Notes: generated by a model not told the origin, from the letters alone. 64,000 nt of DNA from Aurifilum marmelostoma (GCA_027559495.1 JAMXSV010000004.1:3477803-3541802); one strand, 5' to 3'; counted from the stretch's first letter, positions 1 through 11,325 are shown. Numbers and translations: made by a program.

Positions 1-378
1 CATGTCTCTCATTTTGGGCTTCGTGGCAAGGGTCGGACCATGGAGGTTATCAGAATGCGTTCCGCGACCGTCATTTGCCAGTCTGAGTCGCACCTCTACC
101 AGTCCGTCCTCAACGAGGCCCAGGCTTCTTGAGTGACTTTGGAGGCCCTGGGTGAGCATCTCGTTTGCTTTTTGGAGGCTGGCGATCGCCTCGGCTTGGC
201 CGTTCGTGGCGTGTATGAGGTCAGAAATCTGCTGCCGTTGCTCGTTCCCGTCGATTGAGCCCATTTGTGTCTTCACACCGTGCAGTTGCTTGTCATCTCT
301 GCCAAAGGGTTCATTGGGAGCGGGCAGGCTTTCAAGAATTTGGCCGACTTGTTTAATCAGGTCAGTTAGGTCGTCCAT
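1..378 (-). CDS. N-terminal part of an unrecognised protein, cut by the window edge
   Basis: A minus-strand frame opens with ATG at 378-376 and stays open for 126 codons to the left edge, so only the N-terminus is present. It begins MDDLTDLIKQVGQILESLP and continues with Gln/Glu/Leu-rich stretches (QQISDLIHATNGQAEAIASL, then LVEDGLVEVRLRLAND) that look helical or coiled-coil. I do not recognise the family. N-terminal coiled segments like this precede larger domains in many fungal proteins, but nothing here shows what follows. The ATG is the first in frame and sits just inside a region with no other coding signal. Confidence 0.55.
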   Translation of the reverse strand, partial: MDDLTDLIKQVGQILESLPAPNEPFGRDDKQLHGVKTQMGSIDGNEQRQQISDLIHATNGQAEAIASLQKANEMLTQGLQSHSRSLGLVEDGLVEVRLRLANDGRGTHSDNLHGPTLATKPKMRDM

Positions 379-1111
379 GTCTTCTTCACGATTGTGAATT
401 CAAATGACGTGTTTTTCCAGGGCAGTTCAAGTTTGAACTCATGTCGATCTGATCAGGCGTTTATGCGTCATGGTTACCTGTTTAGTCGCCATCTAGATGT
501 TGGTCCTTGTGGAAGGCGCGATGGGCGGATGATTATGGACTGGGCGGCAGTCGCGTCCAAGGTGCTTCTGGTCACATACATTTGGAACCCCGCCCCTTGC
601 TGGACTCGCCCACACCTCAGTCCTTCTGCCCGTGGAACTCAAGGATCGGCCTTATTTGAATTATGATGTCTATAAAGCTTTTGCTTGCTGATGGCCACCT
701 CCACCTGGCCTCTCGGATCTGCGACCATTGCTCTTCGACCTACATTACATCTAACAGCCTTCATGCCCATCCCTAGGTGCAAGTCGATGAGCGCACTTTG
801 CACATACAGGGAGAATCATATCGCGCAGGCTTTCAATACTGGCACGAAGGAGCCAGGCACCGAAGTATCCTTCACTTCACTGCCCTGAGCCCCAATGAAC
901 TGCCAGTCAGGTTGGCCTCTTATCGATTCACGCTCCAGGCATGTTCTGATGATTACTAGGACAAGCCTTCGCAGGTGAATGAGATAGTCTTTGGGAATGA
1001 CTCTTCTATTTTCTTAAGGTCTCATGCACCGGGTCTTGCTCGAGGCCACGGTCTGTTTTGGTTGTGCTGAAGAAGCAGTAGCTGGTGTAGCTGGTCATGA
1101 AGCCCGGGTCG
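379..1111. other. Intergenic, no convincing gene
   Basis: This lies between two minus-strand genes. Short open frames exist on both strands but none shows a recognisable motif or the composition of the neighbouring genes. It probably holds the promoter of the left-edge gene and the 3' end of the gene at 1,112-2,174. Confidence 0.5.
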
Positions 1112-2174
1112 TCATCTCGCTGCAGGGGGGATGCCATCAAGATCGTCCATGTACTCTTCGAGGTGTTCGGCGGCATGCAAGGTGCGCGTCACAGGCCCGT
1201 TCTCCCCAGCATTCTCGCACTTTTCTGCTGCACCGCCAAAGATGACGCCGAAGTCAGCATAGACATCTTCCACATCGGCCAGGTCCTCGATGTAGTTGCT
1301 GCTTGGGAAGCTCAACGAATCCTCGTCTCCTTGATCCTCCTCTATCGGCCTGTCGACATGATCACGGCGGATGTGTATCTCGGACGACAAGTGAGGCTTC
1401 TGTTGGGCTGGCAACGGGCCAAGACTGCGAGCAGCTGCAGCTGTGTCTGGTAGTCCGGTCGTAGAAGGCGAGCTGGACTCTGAGGGTCGCTGCACAGATG
1501 TGCTTGGTTGTGTCTCCCGGACATTCACATCGACGCTCCCAAAAGGCACGCCCTGCTCTATTGGTATATTGCTTTCTTTCGCTTGGACGAGGGCCCCACC
1601 TCCTCCTACCTCATGACATACCCTCAGCCTGATCCGGTTCAACATCGCCGCTCGGTGCATCATCTCCGCTAGTCCATGCCCACGGATCTTCTTTGTGGGA
1701 ATGCTACTAGGTTGTGCTCCGGGCTCCAGGGCTGTACTAGGGACACTCAGTCCCCGAGAGTTAGACGCCGCGGCGGCAGCTCGTCTCAAGAACAGAGCTC
1801 CCCCCTATTGTTGTTTCCCGGTTGAGGATATGTGTGGCAGGCAAAGAGAATGGACCCGACAGGCGAGAAGTGATCAATTCACGCCGCAGACGACGCTTCT
1901 TGCAGCTGAGTATTGCGGTAAAAGGCCCGTCAACATCATGCACGGGTCGGCGTCTCTTCCTTGTCGTCGAGTGATCTGGTTCTTGGGCATTGTCTTTCGT
2001 TGGTGACGACCGAGGCGATACTGTTGTGTGCTTCCGCGGGACGATTCTCCAGGTGGCACCACCACTGCACAGATCGGCAATAGGAACGGCCATACTCCAC
2101 GGCTCTGGTGAACAACACCAGCGATTACTCGAGGAGGCCGCTGTTCCCCTATCATGATTCGTGATGACGACCAC
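1112..2174 (-). CDS. Conserved fungal hypothetical protein, frame broken in a G run
   Basis: Two adjacent minus-strand frames read as one protein. The upstream frame carries a basic segment (STTRKRRRP), FTAILSCKKRRLRRELITSR and PATHILNRE. The downstream frame carries MLNRIRLRVCHEV, an acidic Ser-rich middle and the ending EEYMDDLDGIPPAAR. From memory these blocks resemble a widespread uncharacterised fungal family (CKKRRLR...PATHI near the N-terminus, a short DxLDGxP tail). They join smoothly if the six-G run on the coding strand (1805-1800) had five G; as written, frame 1 meets TAA at 1763-1761 and frame 2 has TAG at 1807-1805 just upstream. No GT-AG intron bridges them. This is either a sequencing indel or a young pseudogene. 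The start codon is uncertain: the upstream frame opens after a stop near 2,177 and its first in-frame ATG is internal. Confidence 0.55.
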
Positions 2175-3948
2175 TCATCTTCAAAGAAAACACCCATCTA
2201 TCAGCGCAATGGTAAGCACCTCGTATTGAAGATCCTGCCGAGAGTGCTCGGAGGGGACCGATTTGATTTTGGGTTTCTGTTCTTTTTTTCCTGGGGGGGG
2301 GGGGGCGGAAGAACTTTGTATTGACGGATTCGAGGGAGTGACGGTCACAATTTTCCGAAGTCAAGTCTTTGAAAGGAGTTCATTAAGACAAGCCTGAATG
2401 AAAATCAGATCGATTCGTGCTCGTTCAGCTGACCAGAAACATTCCCGAGAAGTCAAAAGGAGACGCCGATGTGTCAAACAACAGAAGAGGGGAAAGGTAA
2501 ATGATATTAGAAGGGATGGCTGGGCTCGTGACCGCATCCGCTGAACGAAGCAAGAACCTGAAATTTACATGGATATGCACAAATGGAAGCAAGCATCGTG
2601 CGGTCACGGAGTGTCCTCGGCGCATGGTCGCCCCCAGGTGGGGTTTCTGAGGAAGACCCGGGGAACAGAAGAGGGTGAGATGACTGGCTTGTGGCATGGC
2701 AGAGCTGGGGTTCAGGCACATGTCAGCTTGTCAGCCTTGGCTTCTCGTGGTCCGCGGATGCGAATGTAGTCGGCAATAACAGCCGAAGGCCCACTTACGC
2801 AGCATGGGCGCGTCTAGATTTGGTGTTTGCAGCTCTATGCCACAAGCAGCCTGGAAGGAAAATTGTTCTGACTATAACCTTCCCTTTAGAGATCCGTAGC
2901 GAGGGGCAGGACGTCAGGCTTGTCTCTTGACAGTCAAGCAAACCATATAAGAAATCCTTTGGTTTCTGGGCGATTTCTACAAACTCGTGGCGCCGGTCGC
3001 GCTACAGGGTCCTTGCCTGAGTTGGTCACAAGAGCATCATCCTCCGGACTAATCTTTCAAATCACAATCCTGATGATGTATCGTACACTGCCTCTAATCT
3101 CACGCCGTCTGAGCTAATAATTCCTCGGACACAAGGAACCACGCCGGGTGGCATTCCGTCATCATGCCGATTTTTTACCGGCGCCCTCGTGCTTTCCCAA
3201 TTACGACGGCACGGCAATTCCCTGATAGTATTACTCTACCATGATTAGTATTTGCTCTTCTCCCATTGGCGTATCAGCAATTATGGGCAGGCCCGAGACT
3301 CCGGTTACTGGTGCTCCTGGCCTTCAGAACGGACCAGACTCTATTTGCAGCCAGCCCGCCTCAAGGAATTGCCTGCCTTTGGTCCTGAAGTTCTTGGTGC
3401 TTCCTCTTTACGTATAATTGGACCGACCCAAGACTGAAGGGCTCGGATTGACCTTGTGTGCATGATGCCAGTAACATCTTGTTCGTATTATTGATGGTGG
3501 CTTTGGTAGCCTAATGTGAGCAATGACTTGTTGACGCCATGAAGACCACCCAGGCTGATTATACTGGATACGTCTGAGCTCTACATGTGATCAGCGAAAA
3601 GGCCCAACCCTTAGTCTCTACTTGGTCTGCGGGCGACCAGCAGAGGAAAGAGTATACGAAGCGAAACCGAAGCGGTTGGAAGACGTGTATTGGACTTTGC
3701 AGTGTATCCTTTGAGTGAAGCCGTGGCATGAATCCTAAACCAGGATGGCGTACAAAGTTCGGACAATGAAAAAACCGGGCTTTGAAGCTGCCTTGCTAGA
3801 TACCGTGTCAGCCGTGTAGCTAGATGACTGCCCGCATTCCCTAGTGGTCGTAGAAAAGAAGCGTAGAGGCGCTTCCTCCCTCCAGAAGAAGATGGGAGAC
3901 TGTCGCAACTAAAGCTTGGCCGAAGATGCTCAAGAGCCATCAGCCGAT
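2175..3948. other. Intergenic region with a poly-G tract
   Basis: About 1.8 kb without a supportable gene. Several 60-100 codon frames on both strands overlap one another and lack motifs. A run of 13 G (about 2,293-2,305) follows a T run and is the most striking simple feature. The region would hold the promoter of the frame-broken gene on the left and the 3' end of the uraD-like gene on the right. Confidence 0.5.
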
Positions 3949-4590
3949 TCAGCTGCCTTCTGGCAATGCTGAGCGCCCAACGGTAGACTCCTCGGATACC
4001 TTTGCCAGCTTCCCAGCACGGTCCTTGGCTATGTCCGCCATGGCCTACCAGCAGAGTTAGTCATCCCTTGGGTTGAGCTATCGAGCTCACTCACATTGAT
4101 AGCTTCCGCCTCCTCTGCTTGAAAGTCACCCCTGGCAATGCGGCGCCTCATGTCCTCCATGATAATATCCCTGGCCCGGCCATTCACAAAGGTGACATAC
4201 CTCAAACCCGGATATCTGGCCTCGTACTCTCTGTTCAGGGAGGCTAGCATTTCGGACTCGGACTCTGCAGCAGATTGCAGCTGTGCTTGCTCTGCTGCAC
4301 TCTGGGCGCTATCCAACCCCTTCTCACCCAGGCGCGGGTGGGAGCCCAAGATGGAGAGAAGAGGTCTGCGAGCCGAAGGATCTGGATGAATCGTCTTTGC
4401 AATGACGAGCAATTGGTCGCGCAGGGTATCTATCATCTCAGGATAGTTGCTGAAGGTGATGGAGCGCAGGGTAGGCAAGGCGAGGGTGTGAAGGTCACGG
4501 CTGGGTTCGAATAGGAGGTCCAATATAGAAATAATGGTCGCATCGGGGGAGCGATGCCAGCGTCGTGACATCTGGAAGAATAGGGGCCAT
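3949..4590 (-). CDS. OHCU decarboxylase (uraD-type, purine/urate breakdown), frame break near the N-terminus
   Basis: This family converts 2-oxo-4-hydroxy-4-carboxy-5-ureidoimidazoline to S-allantoin, the last step of urate oxidation, usually in peroxisomes or cytosol. Visible hallmarks are SHPRLG (with the presumed catalytic His), SAQSAAEQ shortly after it, and YPGLRYVTFVNGRARDIIMEDMRRRI. A 50-nt intron (4,094-4,045, GTGAGT...GGTAG, ACTAAC branch) leads to a last exon 4,044-3,949 ending in TGA. The best start is ATG at 4590-4588 (MAPILPDVTTLASLP), typical for the family, but its frame is one base off from the rest. The switch falls in a five-base run at 4,545-4,549 (C on the coding strand) where four would keep the frame. 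With that allowance the protein is 196 residues, a normal length. The broken frame otherwise runs open upstream to 4,718 with sequence unlike the family. Confidence 0.8.
4045..4094 (-). other. Intron of the uraD-like gene
   Basis: Donor GTGAGT, branch-like ACTAAC and acceptor TAG on the minus strand. Splicing joins EAIN to AMADIAKDRAGKLAK in frame, whereas read-through gives an unlike tail. Confidence 0.8.
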
Positions 4591-4931
4591 TTCGCGAGAG
4601 ATCCAGACGTGTGTTCCTGACGATGGTGAACTTGGCAGGTTGCGATGTGGGAAGTTGAAGGAAAGAGGCCAAACCTGCAGGGTACGATGCTGGACGGGTA
4701 CGTACCTCGGCAGGCCATGCAGTAACAGTGACAGGGACAGGGGCTACTCAGGTCTGCAAGCCTGCCGCCAAATTTCCACCTCCAAACGCGACTGACTACA
4801 AACTGCGAACAAGAAGCTGAGCACAGAAGAGAGAGCCCAGGAGCTCAGTGCACTAAACAGCAACACCTTGACGCACCTCCTGCTCCACGACTGCTCCCCT
4901 CAAACTTCATCCAAACACACAAGACTCCAGG
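4591..4931. promoter_or_regulatory. Shared divergent promoter region of the uraD-like gene and prp19
   Basis: Only 341 bp separate the proposed uraD-like start (4,590, minus) from the prp19 start (4,932, plus). Both promoters and 5' leaders must lie here. I see no clear TATA box on either strand, as expected for housekeeping genes. Confidence 0.5.
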
Positions 4932-6560
4932 ATGCTTTGTGCCAGTAAGTGCATCATCATCAACAAATCAAGAGCTCAACACGGAGCTAGAGCCAGACTC
5001 AGACCCAGTCAGCATTGAGACCACCCACTGATCAAAGGCTGAAAACCACCAACAATAGTCTCAGGCGAGGCTCCCGAGGAGCCAGTAGTCTCCAAGAAGA
5101 CGGGCACCGTTTTCGAGAAACGGCTGATCGAAAAGTACATTGAGGAGAACGGCAAGGACCCCATTACCGCTGACGAGCTCGACCTGGAGGACCTCCTGCC
5201 CATCAAGTCTGCCCGCGTCGTGCGACCGCGCCCACCAACCCTCACGTCCATCCCCGCCCTGCTCTCTACGTTTCAGAACGAATGGGATGCGCTTGCCCTC
5301 GAGACCTTCAAACTCAAGCAACAGCTATCTCAAACACGTGATGAGCTGGCAAATGCCCTCTACCAACACGATGCGGCCGTCAGGGTTATCGCGCGCCTGA
5401 CCAGGGAGCGCGACGAGGCGAGAGCTGCCCTGTCCAACGTCACTGTCACCGGTAGTGCTGGTGCTAGTGCAAATGGAGAGGCTATGGCCGTAGACAACGA
5501 GGCCTTGTCGGAAGAATTAGCCCAGCATGTCGATGACACGCAGGCCAAGTACGCCACCTCTCCTCTACCCTGCACTGAAGTCAATTCGCCCGCCGCCCTG
5601 CTAACCAGTGTTCAATTAAACAGACTATCCAAGAGCCGGAAGAAGCGCCCAGTACCGAGCGGCTGGGCGAAGGCCAGTGAGGTCGCTTCTTTTGCGCCGC
5701 AAGTATCTGAGTCTCTGCCTGTCCCGCAGGCCTCCTCGATCGGGACCGAAGCCGGATACGCAGCCGTCGGTGGTCTCAAGGGAGACGCGGCCGTCTTCTC
5801 CATAGCTGCAGGTCAGGCGGAGCGCTCCCTGAAAATCAATGAGCCCATCACAGACACGCTGTGGCACGAATCCAAGGTCATCTTTGCCACGTCAAAGGGG
5901 TCCGTCAAGGTTTTGGAGGGCGGCAGTGAGGTTGCTGCCTTTGCGGAGCACGCGGGTGCGGCAACAGCTCTGTCGATGCACCCTGGAGGCAAGATTCTAG
6001 CCTCAGTCGGGACGGACAAGAGCTTTGTTTTCTACGACCTAGCTGCGCTCAAGAGGGTCACAAGGGTTTACACAAACACGCCCCTGACAGCGTGCGCATT
6101 TCACCCTGATGGCCACCTCTTCGCGGCGGGCACGAACGCGGGGGCCATCAAGATGTATCTCACCAAGACAGGCGAAGAGGCAGCCACCTTTTCCCTCGGA
6201 GCTCCTGTCGAGGCGCTCGTCTTCTCTGAGAATGGCTACTGGATAGCGGCCACAGCCAAGGGACAGACGACCGTGACGGTGTTCGACCTGCGCAAGGAAG
6301 GTGATGCGGCTACGGCCAAGATCTTGGACATCGGAAGCGCAGTGCAGAGTCTAGCATGGGACTATACCGGCCAGTTCCTCGCCACCGCAGGACCATCAGG
6401 CGTCACGGTGCAACAGTACGCCAAGGGCAGTAAGAAGTGGAGCGAGGCCCTCCAGAGCGCGACGCCTGCTGTGGCGGTCGCATGGGGCGAGGAGGCCAAG
6501 AAGCTAGTAACCGTGAACAGGGACGGCGTGATCTCGGTACTGGCTGCTCCAGAGGAATAG
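4932..6560 (+). CDS. prp19: Prp19, U-box/WD40 pre-mRNA splicing factor and E3 ubiquitin ligase
   Basis: Exons are 4,932-4,944, 5,059-5,548 and 5,624-6,560, giving 479 residues, the usual Prp19 length. The first exon is only 13 nt (MLCA plus one base); splicing gives MLCAISGEAPEEPVVSKKTG, the conserved Prp19 opening. The U-box occupies about residues 1-58 (FEKRLIEKYIEENGKDPIT). A coiled-coil follows (FQNEWDALALETFKLKQQL, then HDAAVRVIARLTRERDEAR), which tetramerises the protein and binds partners. From about residue 180 there is a WD40 propeller. The second intron (75 nt, TGCTAACC branch) is a multiple of three and has no stop, so read-through would insert 25 residues. Prp19 is the core of the NineTeen complex that activates the spliceosome and also acts in DNA repair. 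Confidence 0.95.
4945..5058 (+). other. First intron of prp19
   Basis: GTAAGT donor after a 13-nt coding exon and AATAG acceptor. At 114 nt it is the longest intron recognised here. Required to join MLCA to the rest of the U-box. Confidence 0.85.
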
Positions 6561-7599
6561 ATAGGTGACTGTTATGCAAAATCTGGGGTGACTGAGAGTG
6601 GTGATAGACGAGCCGGGCAATGACAACTTGAATGGATGTTTGATTAGGTCAAGGATGAGGCGATCTGGCGGGTTACAGACTAAGAATCCAGGTCGGCAGC
6701 AACAGGACCGGGCATGTATGAGGTATCCAGACAGCTTTTTGTTTTTTCTGACAGCTAGAGAGCACTGGTGGATATTCAATCCGTGCGGATAAGAATAAAA
6801 TCTGTGAGGCGGACATGGCTCGTCTACTATACATAGTACCTACGTAACCAACCCCCAACCCTTGCAACTGTAAATTCAGACCCCATCTGACTGTATCCCA
6901 TTTTAGCCTGCCCTCCCTCTTTCCCCAACTCTCCGTCTTTTATTGTTTGTATCCGACCCAGGCTAAAGTGATCATAGAGTGGTCTTGCACCATGGACTGG
7001 CCTGAGCGACTAGCGTGCTGGTGCCCAAACAAATGGGAATGATGACGAGACCATTCAAAAAGTTCCAGTGGTCCATCCCACTACTCCCTCGCTCGTCAAT
7101 ATTGCATTCTCGCGCAAATGGGCGGATAGGCACCATGAAGGTGGAGGCTCACTCTTCCGCAACAGACGGACAGAGATTACAGACTTTTTAGGTAATCTTG
7201 ACCCTTTATTCTCCCTCTGGGGCCGATTGATTATCATTATCGCCCTACAGCCTGTTCATCCCGCGAGCGGTCCAATCAATCTGCTGCACTTGCCTCCTGG
7301 CGTCTATGCCCGAGCCTGTGTACATTCGTGCGTGTGTGTGTGTGCCTAACGCCCTAGCTCTTGTGTCGCCTCTCGTCCCGTCACAATTACTCTGAGCTGT
7401 GAATTTCTCTTCTTTGGTTTGCTTCTTCTTCTTCTTCCTGCTTCTATCACGTCACCGACATCACCGATTACTTGTTCCCACGACCCCCCCATCTCTCGCC
7501 ACTGCAGACGAAGCGGAAGAATCGACCTTGGACTCGAATTAGCACGGTGTCAGAACAGCGAGGAACAAGATGGGATAGAAAGGAGACGCAACGAAGATC
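6561..7599. other. Intergenic region: prp19 3' end and pyrimidine-rich leader of the RING-like gene
   Basis: No supportable gene. A GT microsatellite lies at about 7,330-7,346. Between about 7,360 and 7,500 the plus strand is CT-rich (repeated CTT), typical of fungal core promoters and 5' leaders. This would be the control region of the gene starting at 7,600. Confidence 0.5.
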
Positions 7600-10061
7600 A
7601 TGAGTCACCACGAGCTTGCTCCGAGTATTGATGCTGCACACTCCAACGATCTGCACCCTGGCACTGCACACACGTACGAACACGCCTTCGACCCTGACCC
7701 TGACCCTGACCGTATCGACGCCAGCAACGAGAGTCTCGGCCTCGACGCCAACTACACCCACCCACACAACGCTTCTTCGTTACACACGCCCCGGCCAATA
7801 TTCGACGAATCACCTCACCTGGATCAACGCAACGGACTCAGGAACGAGGAGGCTCTATTACAAGAGGGATACTCCACTGCCCGGGGCGATCTGGTGATTG
7901 ATACAGATGGGCCAACCGATATCGCCGACCAACACCAACACTCTAGTTTGAACGGGCTTCGCTGCCCCTACGACGACAGCCATCCCGACGATAGCCAGCA
8001 ACAGGGCCGCCTTGACGCCATCTCTCTCGCCTCTGCTGCCTACGTGTCCTCCTTCCCAGCCGAATCAGGCTCGTCTGGGGCCGACAGCACTGCCGCGCTT
8101 TCTCCCTCGTTTGCCTCTCCCACCTCCTTGATCACAGTCTCCGAATCTGTGTCTGGTTCTTCTCCCAACCTTGTTGTCGACTCTGATCCAGACTCTGGTT
8201 CTAGCCCTGCTTCGGTATCATCTCAGGAATTTGCACGCGCACACAACGGGCGGCACCGCAGCAGTCCTTTCGAGAGTGTCAGCCACTCGCCACGGCGCTC
8301 CAGCCTCACGCCAGCCATTCACCCGAACCGGCGCCTACCGCAGTCTCGTCACCACTTCCCACCACGAAATCGCCCAACGCACCAGCACGGCAACGACTTT
8401 CGTGACCACGACAACGGCTCTGATCTTGTTCTTTCCTCGTCATCGTCAGCCGACGAGCAGGATCTCGCACCCGCTCGGCCACGACTTCGACGGTCCCGAG
8501 AGCAGACCTCAGCAACGAATCTCTCCTTTGGAGGCTACCTGACCGACGAAGATTCAGACCTTCGTGCCGCCGACAACGTACGAGCCTCTTTTTCCGGCCA
8601 AGCCAGCTCGAGTCTGGTGACGATTACCGACAGCGAGGATTCAGAGGAGGCCGACAATATTGTGCGGCAAGGACGACGACTGCACCACCTAGCGACCCGC
8701 GGGGCTGCAAGGGCACATCGGGGTGTCAGCATGTCGCACCCAAGCAGAAACAGATATGGCGGGAGGCCCACCCCCGTCATGGACTGGGGCTCTGACTCGG
8801 AGTTGGACTTGGACGAGGATAGAGATGATGAACTGATTGAGGTGGTCTTGGACCGCCAGTCGGAGGCCCCCTCCTGTGCAACGCCAGCAGAGCCAGCATC
8901 ACGGGGGTTCTGGGCAGGCCAGACAATCCGCCCGTCTCCACAACAACGCTGAGCAGCAGAGACCCACGAGCGTCGACGTAATCGATCTCACCGAGGAGCC
9001 AGACAGCCCCGTTTTGTTGCACCAGCGTCCTATTCACCTCCGTCGAGACAATGTTCAGGGTCACGCCCGCAGCTCTGAAGGTCAACGACGTAGTGGACAG
9101 CAAGGTCCACCGAGGAATCCACGGAGGCATATATCACAGATCGCGCGCACCCCGTCGCTCACCCGCAGTGACGGCAGCCTTTTGGGAGGGCAGGGTCATC
9201 GCACTCCTGTCATCGATCTCACCAACAGCCCTGATGAGCTGGATGACCTTGAGCTGGAAGAAGCTGAAGATCTATCCCACCGCCGCTTGCCCGCTCCCCG
9301 CCCGCCCCCTAATCGAAACCACCGGACCAGCATTGAATTTATCGATCTTGGCCGGCTTCCGGTCCCGGGCCTTCACAGACTTGGACTGGGCAGTATTGAC
9401 AGCTTCCGAGGTCTCTTCAGCAATATACTCACTGCTCATCTCGGTGATCAAAATGAAGGTGATTTTCAGTTCATCGATGCACGCCAATTTGCAATGAACG
9501 ACAACCCTCTTGCGGGCAATCAGCCCGAGTTCAACTACCAGGCGAACGGCTTTGGTGGTCTTGCTAACCGCCAGCCTACCCCTAAGCCCGACTTCGAGGC
9601 CCCCCCTCCTGCCCGACCAGGATTTACTCGCCACACCGGCCCAGACAGGGACACGAATGACGAGTTGGTCGTTGTCTGCGCCAGTTGCGACAATGAGTTG
9701 AAGTACTCGGCTGCTGCCGCCGCCGCCGACGACGACGACAGTGGCCGCCCCGCCAAGCGTCCCAGAAACAAAAAGGATCGCGAAGAGCACCACTTTTGGG
9801 CCGTCAAGAGTTGTGGTCACGTGAGTTCCTCCTACCGGTCACTCAGGCGAAGCAGTAGGTTTGTGCTTGCTAATCATATGTCTCGTCTAGGTATACTGCC
9901 GAGGCTGCTATGAGAACCGCAGGAAATTCAAGAACAAGGACTACGACAAACTTGGGTTCAAGGTCAACAACACCAACAAGACAGCTAAGGTCCTTTGTGC
10001 GGTCGACACTTGCGAGTCGGACGTAACCAGCAATCAAAGCTGGGTCGGTATCTTCATGTAA
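7600..10061 (+). CDS. SUMO-interaction-motif and RING-like protein (possible SUMO-targeted ubiquitin ligase)
   Basis: A long Ser/Asp/Pro-rich disordered N-terminus from ATG 7,600 leads to SUMO-interaction-like motifs LVTITDSEDSEE, VIDLTEEPDSP and VIDLTNSPDELDD (hydrophobic core plus acidic flank). The C-terminus has a RING-like metal site: CASC, then CGHVYCRGC, then CAVDTCE, ending VGIFM. The last intron (9,821-9,890, TTGCTAATC branch) splits CGH from VYC; the final exon ends with TAA at 10,059-10,061. Known families with SIMs plus a RING act as SUMO-targeted ligases (Slx8/Rfp-like); fungal relatives are often named 'cell cycle control protein', which I recall but cannot check. Oddity: the N-terminal part is in one frame (open 7,600-8,952) and the C-terminal part in another (open to 9,913). 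A middle stretch around 8,860-8,975 reads best in the third frame. Confidence 0.75.
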
Positions 10062-11325
10062 CTGAGCTGCGTCGATGCAAGCGTCTTCCGACCTTCTACC
10101 CTCCGCGGTCCGGATACCTGCTCTAAAAGATAGCACATGTTCATGGCGTCGGGGAATGCTTGCGTCTTTGGTTTGGGTTTTTTTTAAGATACGGCGTCAT
10201 GGCGATGGATAGGGCCGGTGTCACGGGCTTGGTAGCAATAACTCGGAAAGGTGCTAAAAGACTGGCTGGTTTATTGTACTTTTCGGGAGGGACGTCAGGT
10301 CAACATATCGGCGCTCATGGTGAAGAGCCCATTAATGGGTGTTGCGCTTCTTGTCGGCGCGTGTATGTAATACTGGCTGGACAGCTTCCTCATGCCAGCT
10401 CTAGCAGATTTCCTTGTGCTCCTGTATGAAGACCAATCAGCAGTCTATTCCGATCTGCGGAACGTTCGTATGCTGCATGCATTCCTTATCTGCCTTGCCT
10501 GCCTCGACTTCCATTTTCCGTTGCACTTGTAGGTGTGGTAGCTCGTTTATTCGCCTTTAAAGACCAGCGTTCCTTTCCAGGTGACAATGCTGCAGGAGGT
10601 GGTCATTCTGTCACTAGCGGGGCCGTTTCTCAAACCCTCAACTTTACTCTAGATCTATGACCATCTTTCCAGGCAGGTTGCGCTTCTTATCCTTTAGTTA
10701 GTTCTACATGGTATTCGAGAAACTTCTCTGAAATTGCATGTGGGAGCCCGACAACACAAGAACGCAGATCACCCTGATTATTACCAGTCGGACACGTCGA
10801 CACTTGAGTTGCACCGAGTTAAGTAAGTAAGACCACAATATCAAAGAAAAGACAAATGAACCCTTTTTATTGGGATCAATTAGCCTCTATGCTTTACCTG
10901 GTCAATTCCAATTCAGCTCAATGCTGCCACCTATAGCGTTTGGGGGCAAGACAGTATCACCCATACCTAGGCATGTAAGTAGTCACTTCATCAAACAAGA
11001 AATTCAACTTAATCTCGAGATGGGATTTCTAAAACGGAACAGATTTGATCAACACTTGTTTACAGACGAGAGTCTACTATGGAATTTGAGGTTTACTAGC
11101 AGTTGCGCCTAGGCCCCGAGACCATGTCATTTCCATGACAACAATCAAAGGGATTGCGAGGGGCAATGGTTCCGAACTGAGAGGCTTGGTAAGAATCTTC
11201 GAAGAGCACGGTCGACGAGAGCTTGAAGTGCAGCATTGACTATAAGTTCTATAGTTCTATCTCATTGATGACATATGCGACCAAACCTCCAAGAATGTCA
11301 ACATACCCTCATGCGAATGAAGGGA
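10062..11325. other. Convergent intergenic region
   Basis: Holds the 3' ends of the RING-like gene (plus) and the dioxygenase gene (minus). Short open frames here have no recognisable features. T-rich and A-rich stretches near 10,180-10,190 and 10,840-10,870 fit polyadenylation regions. Confidence 0.45.

Noticed and set aside
4029..4718. Taking the full 229-codon minus ORF as the uraD-like protein
   Set aside because: Its first ~55 residues do not resemble the family, and its last residues are intron read-through; the spliced, frame-adjusted model fits better.
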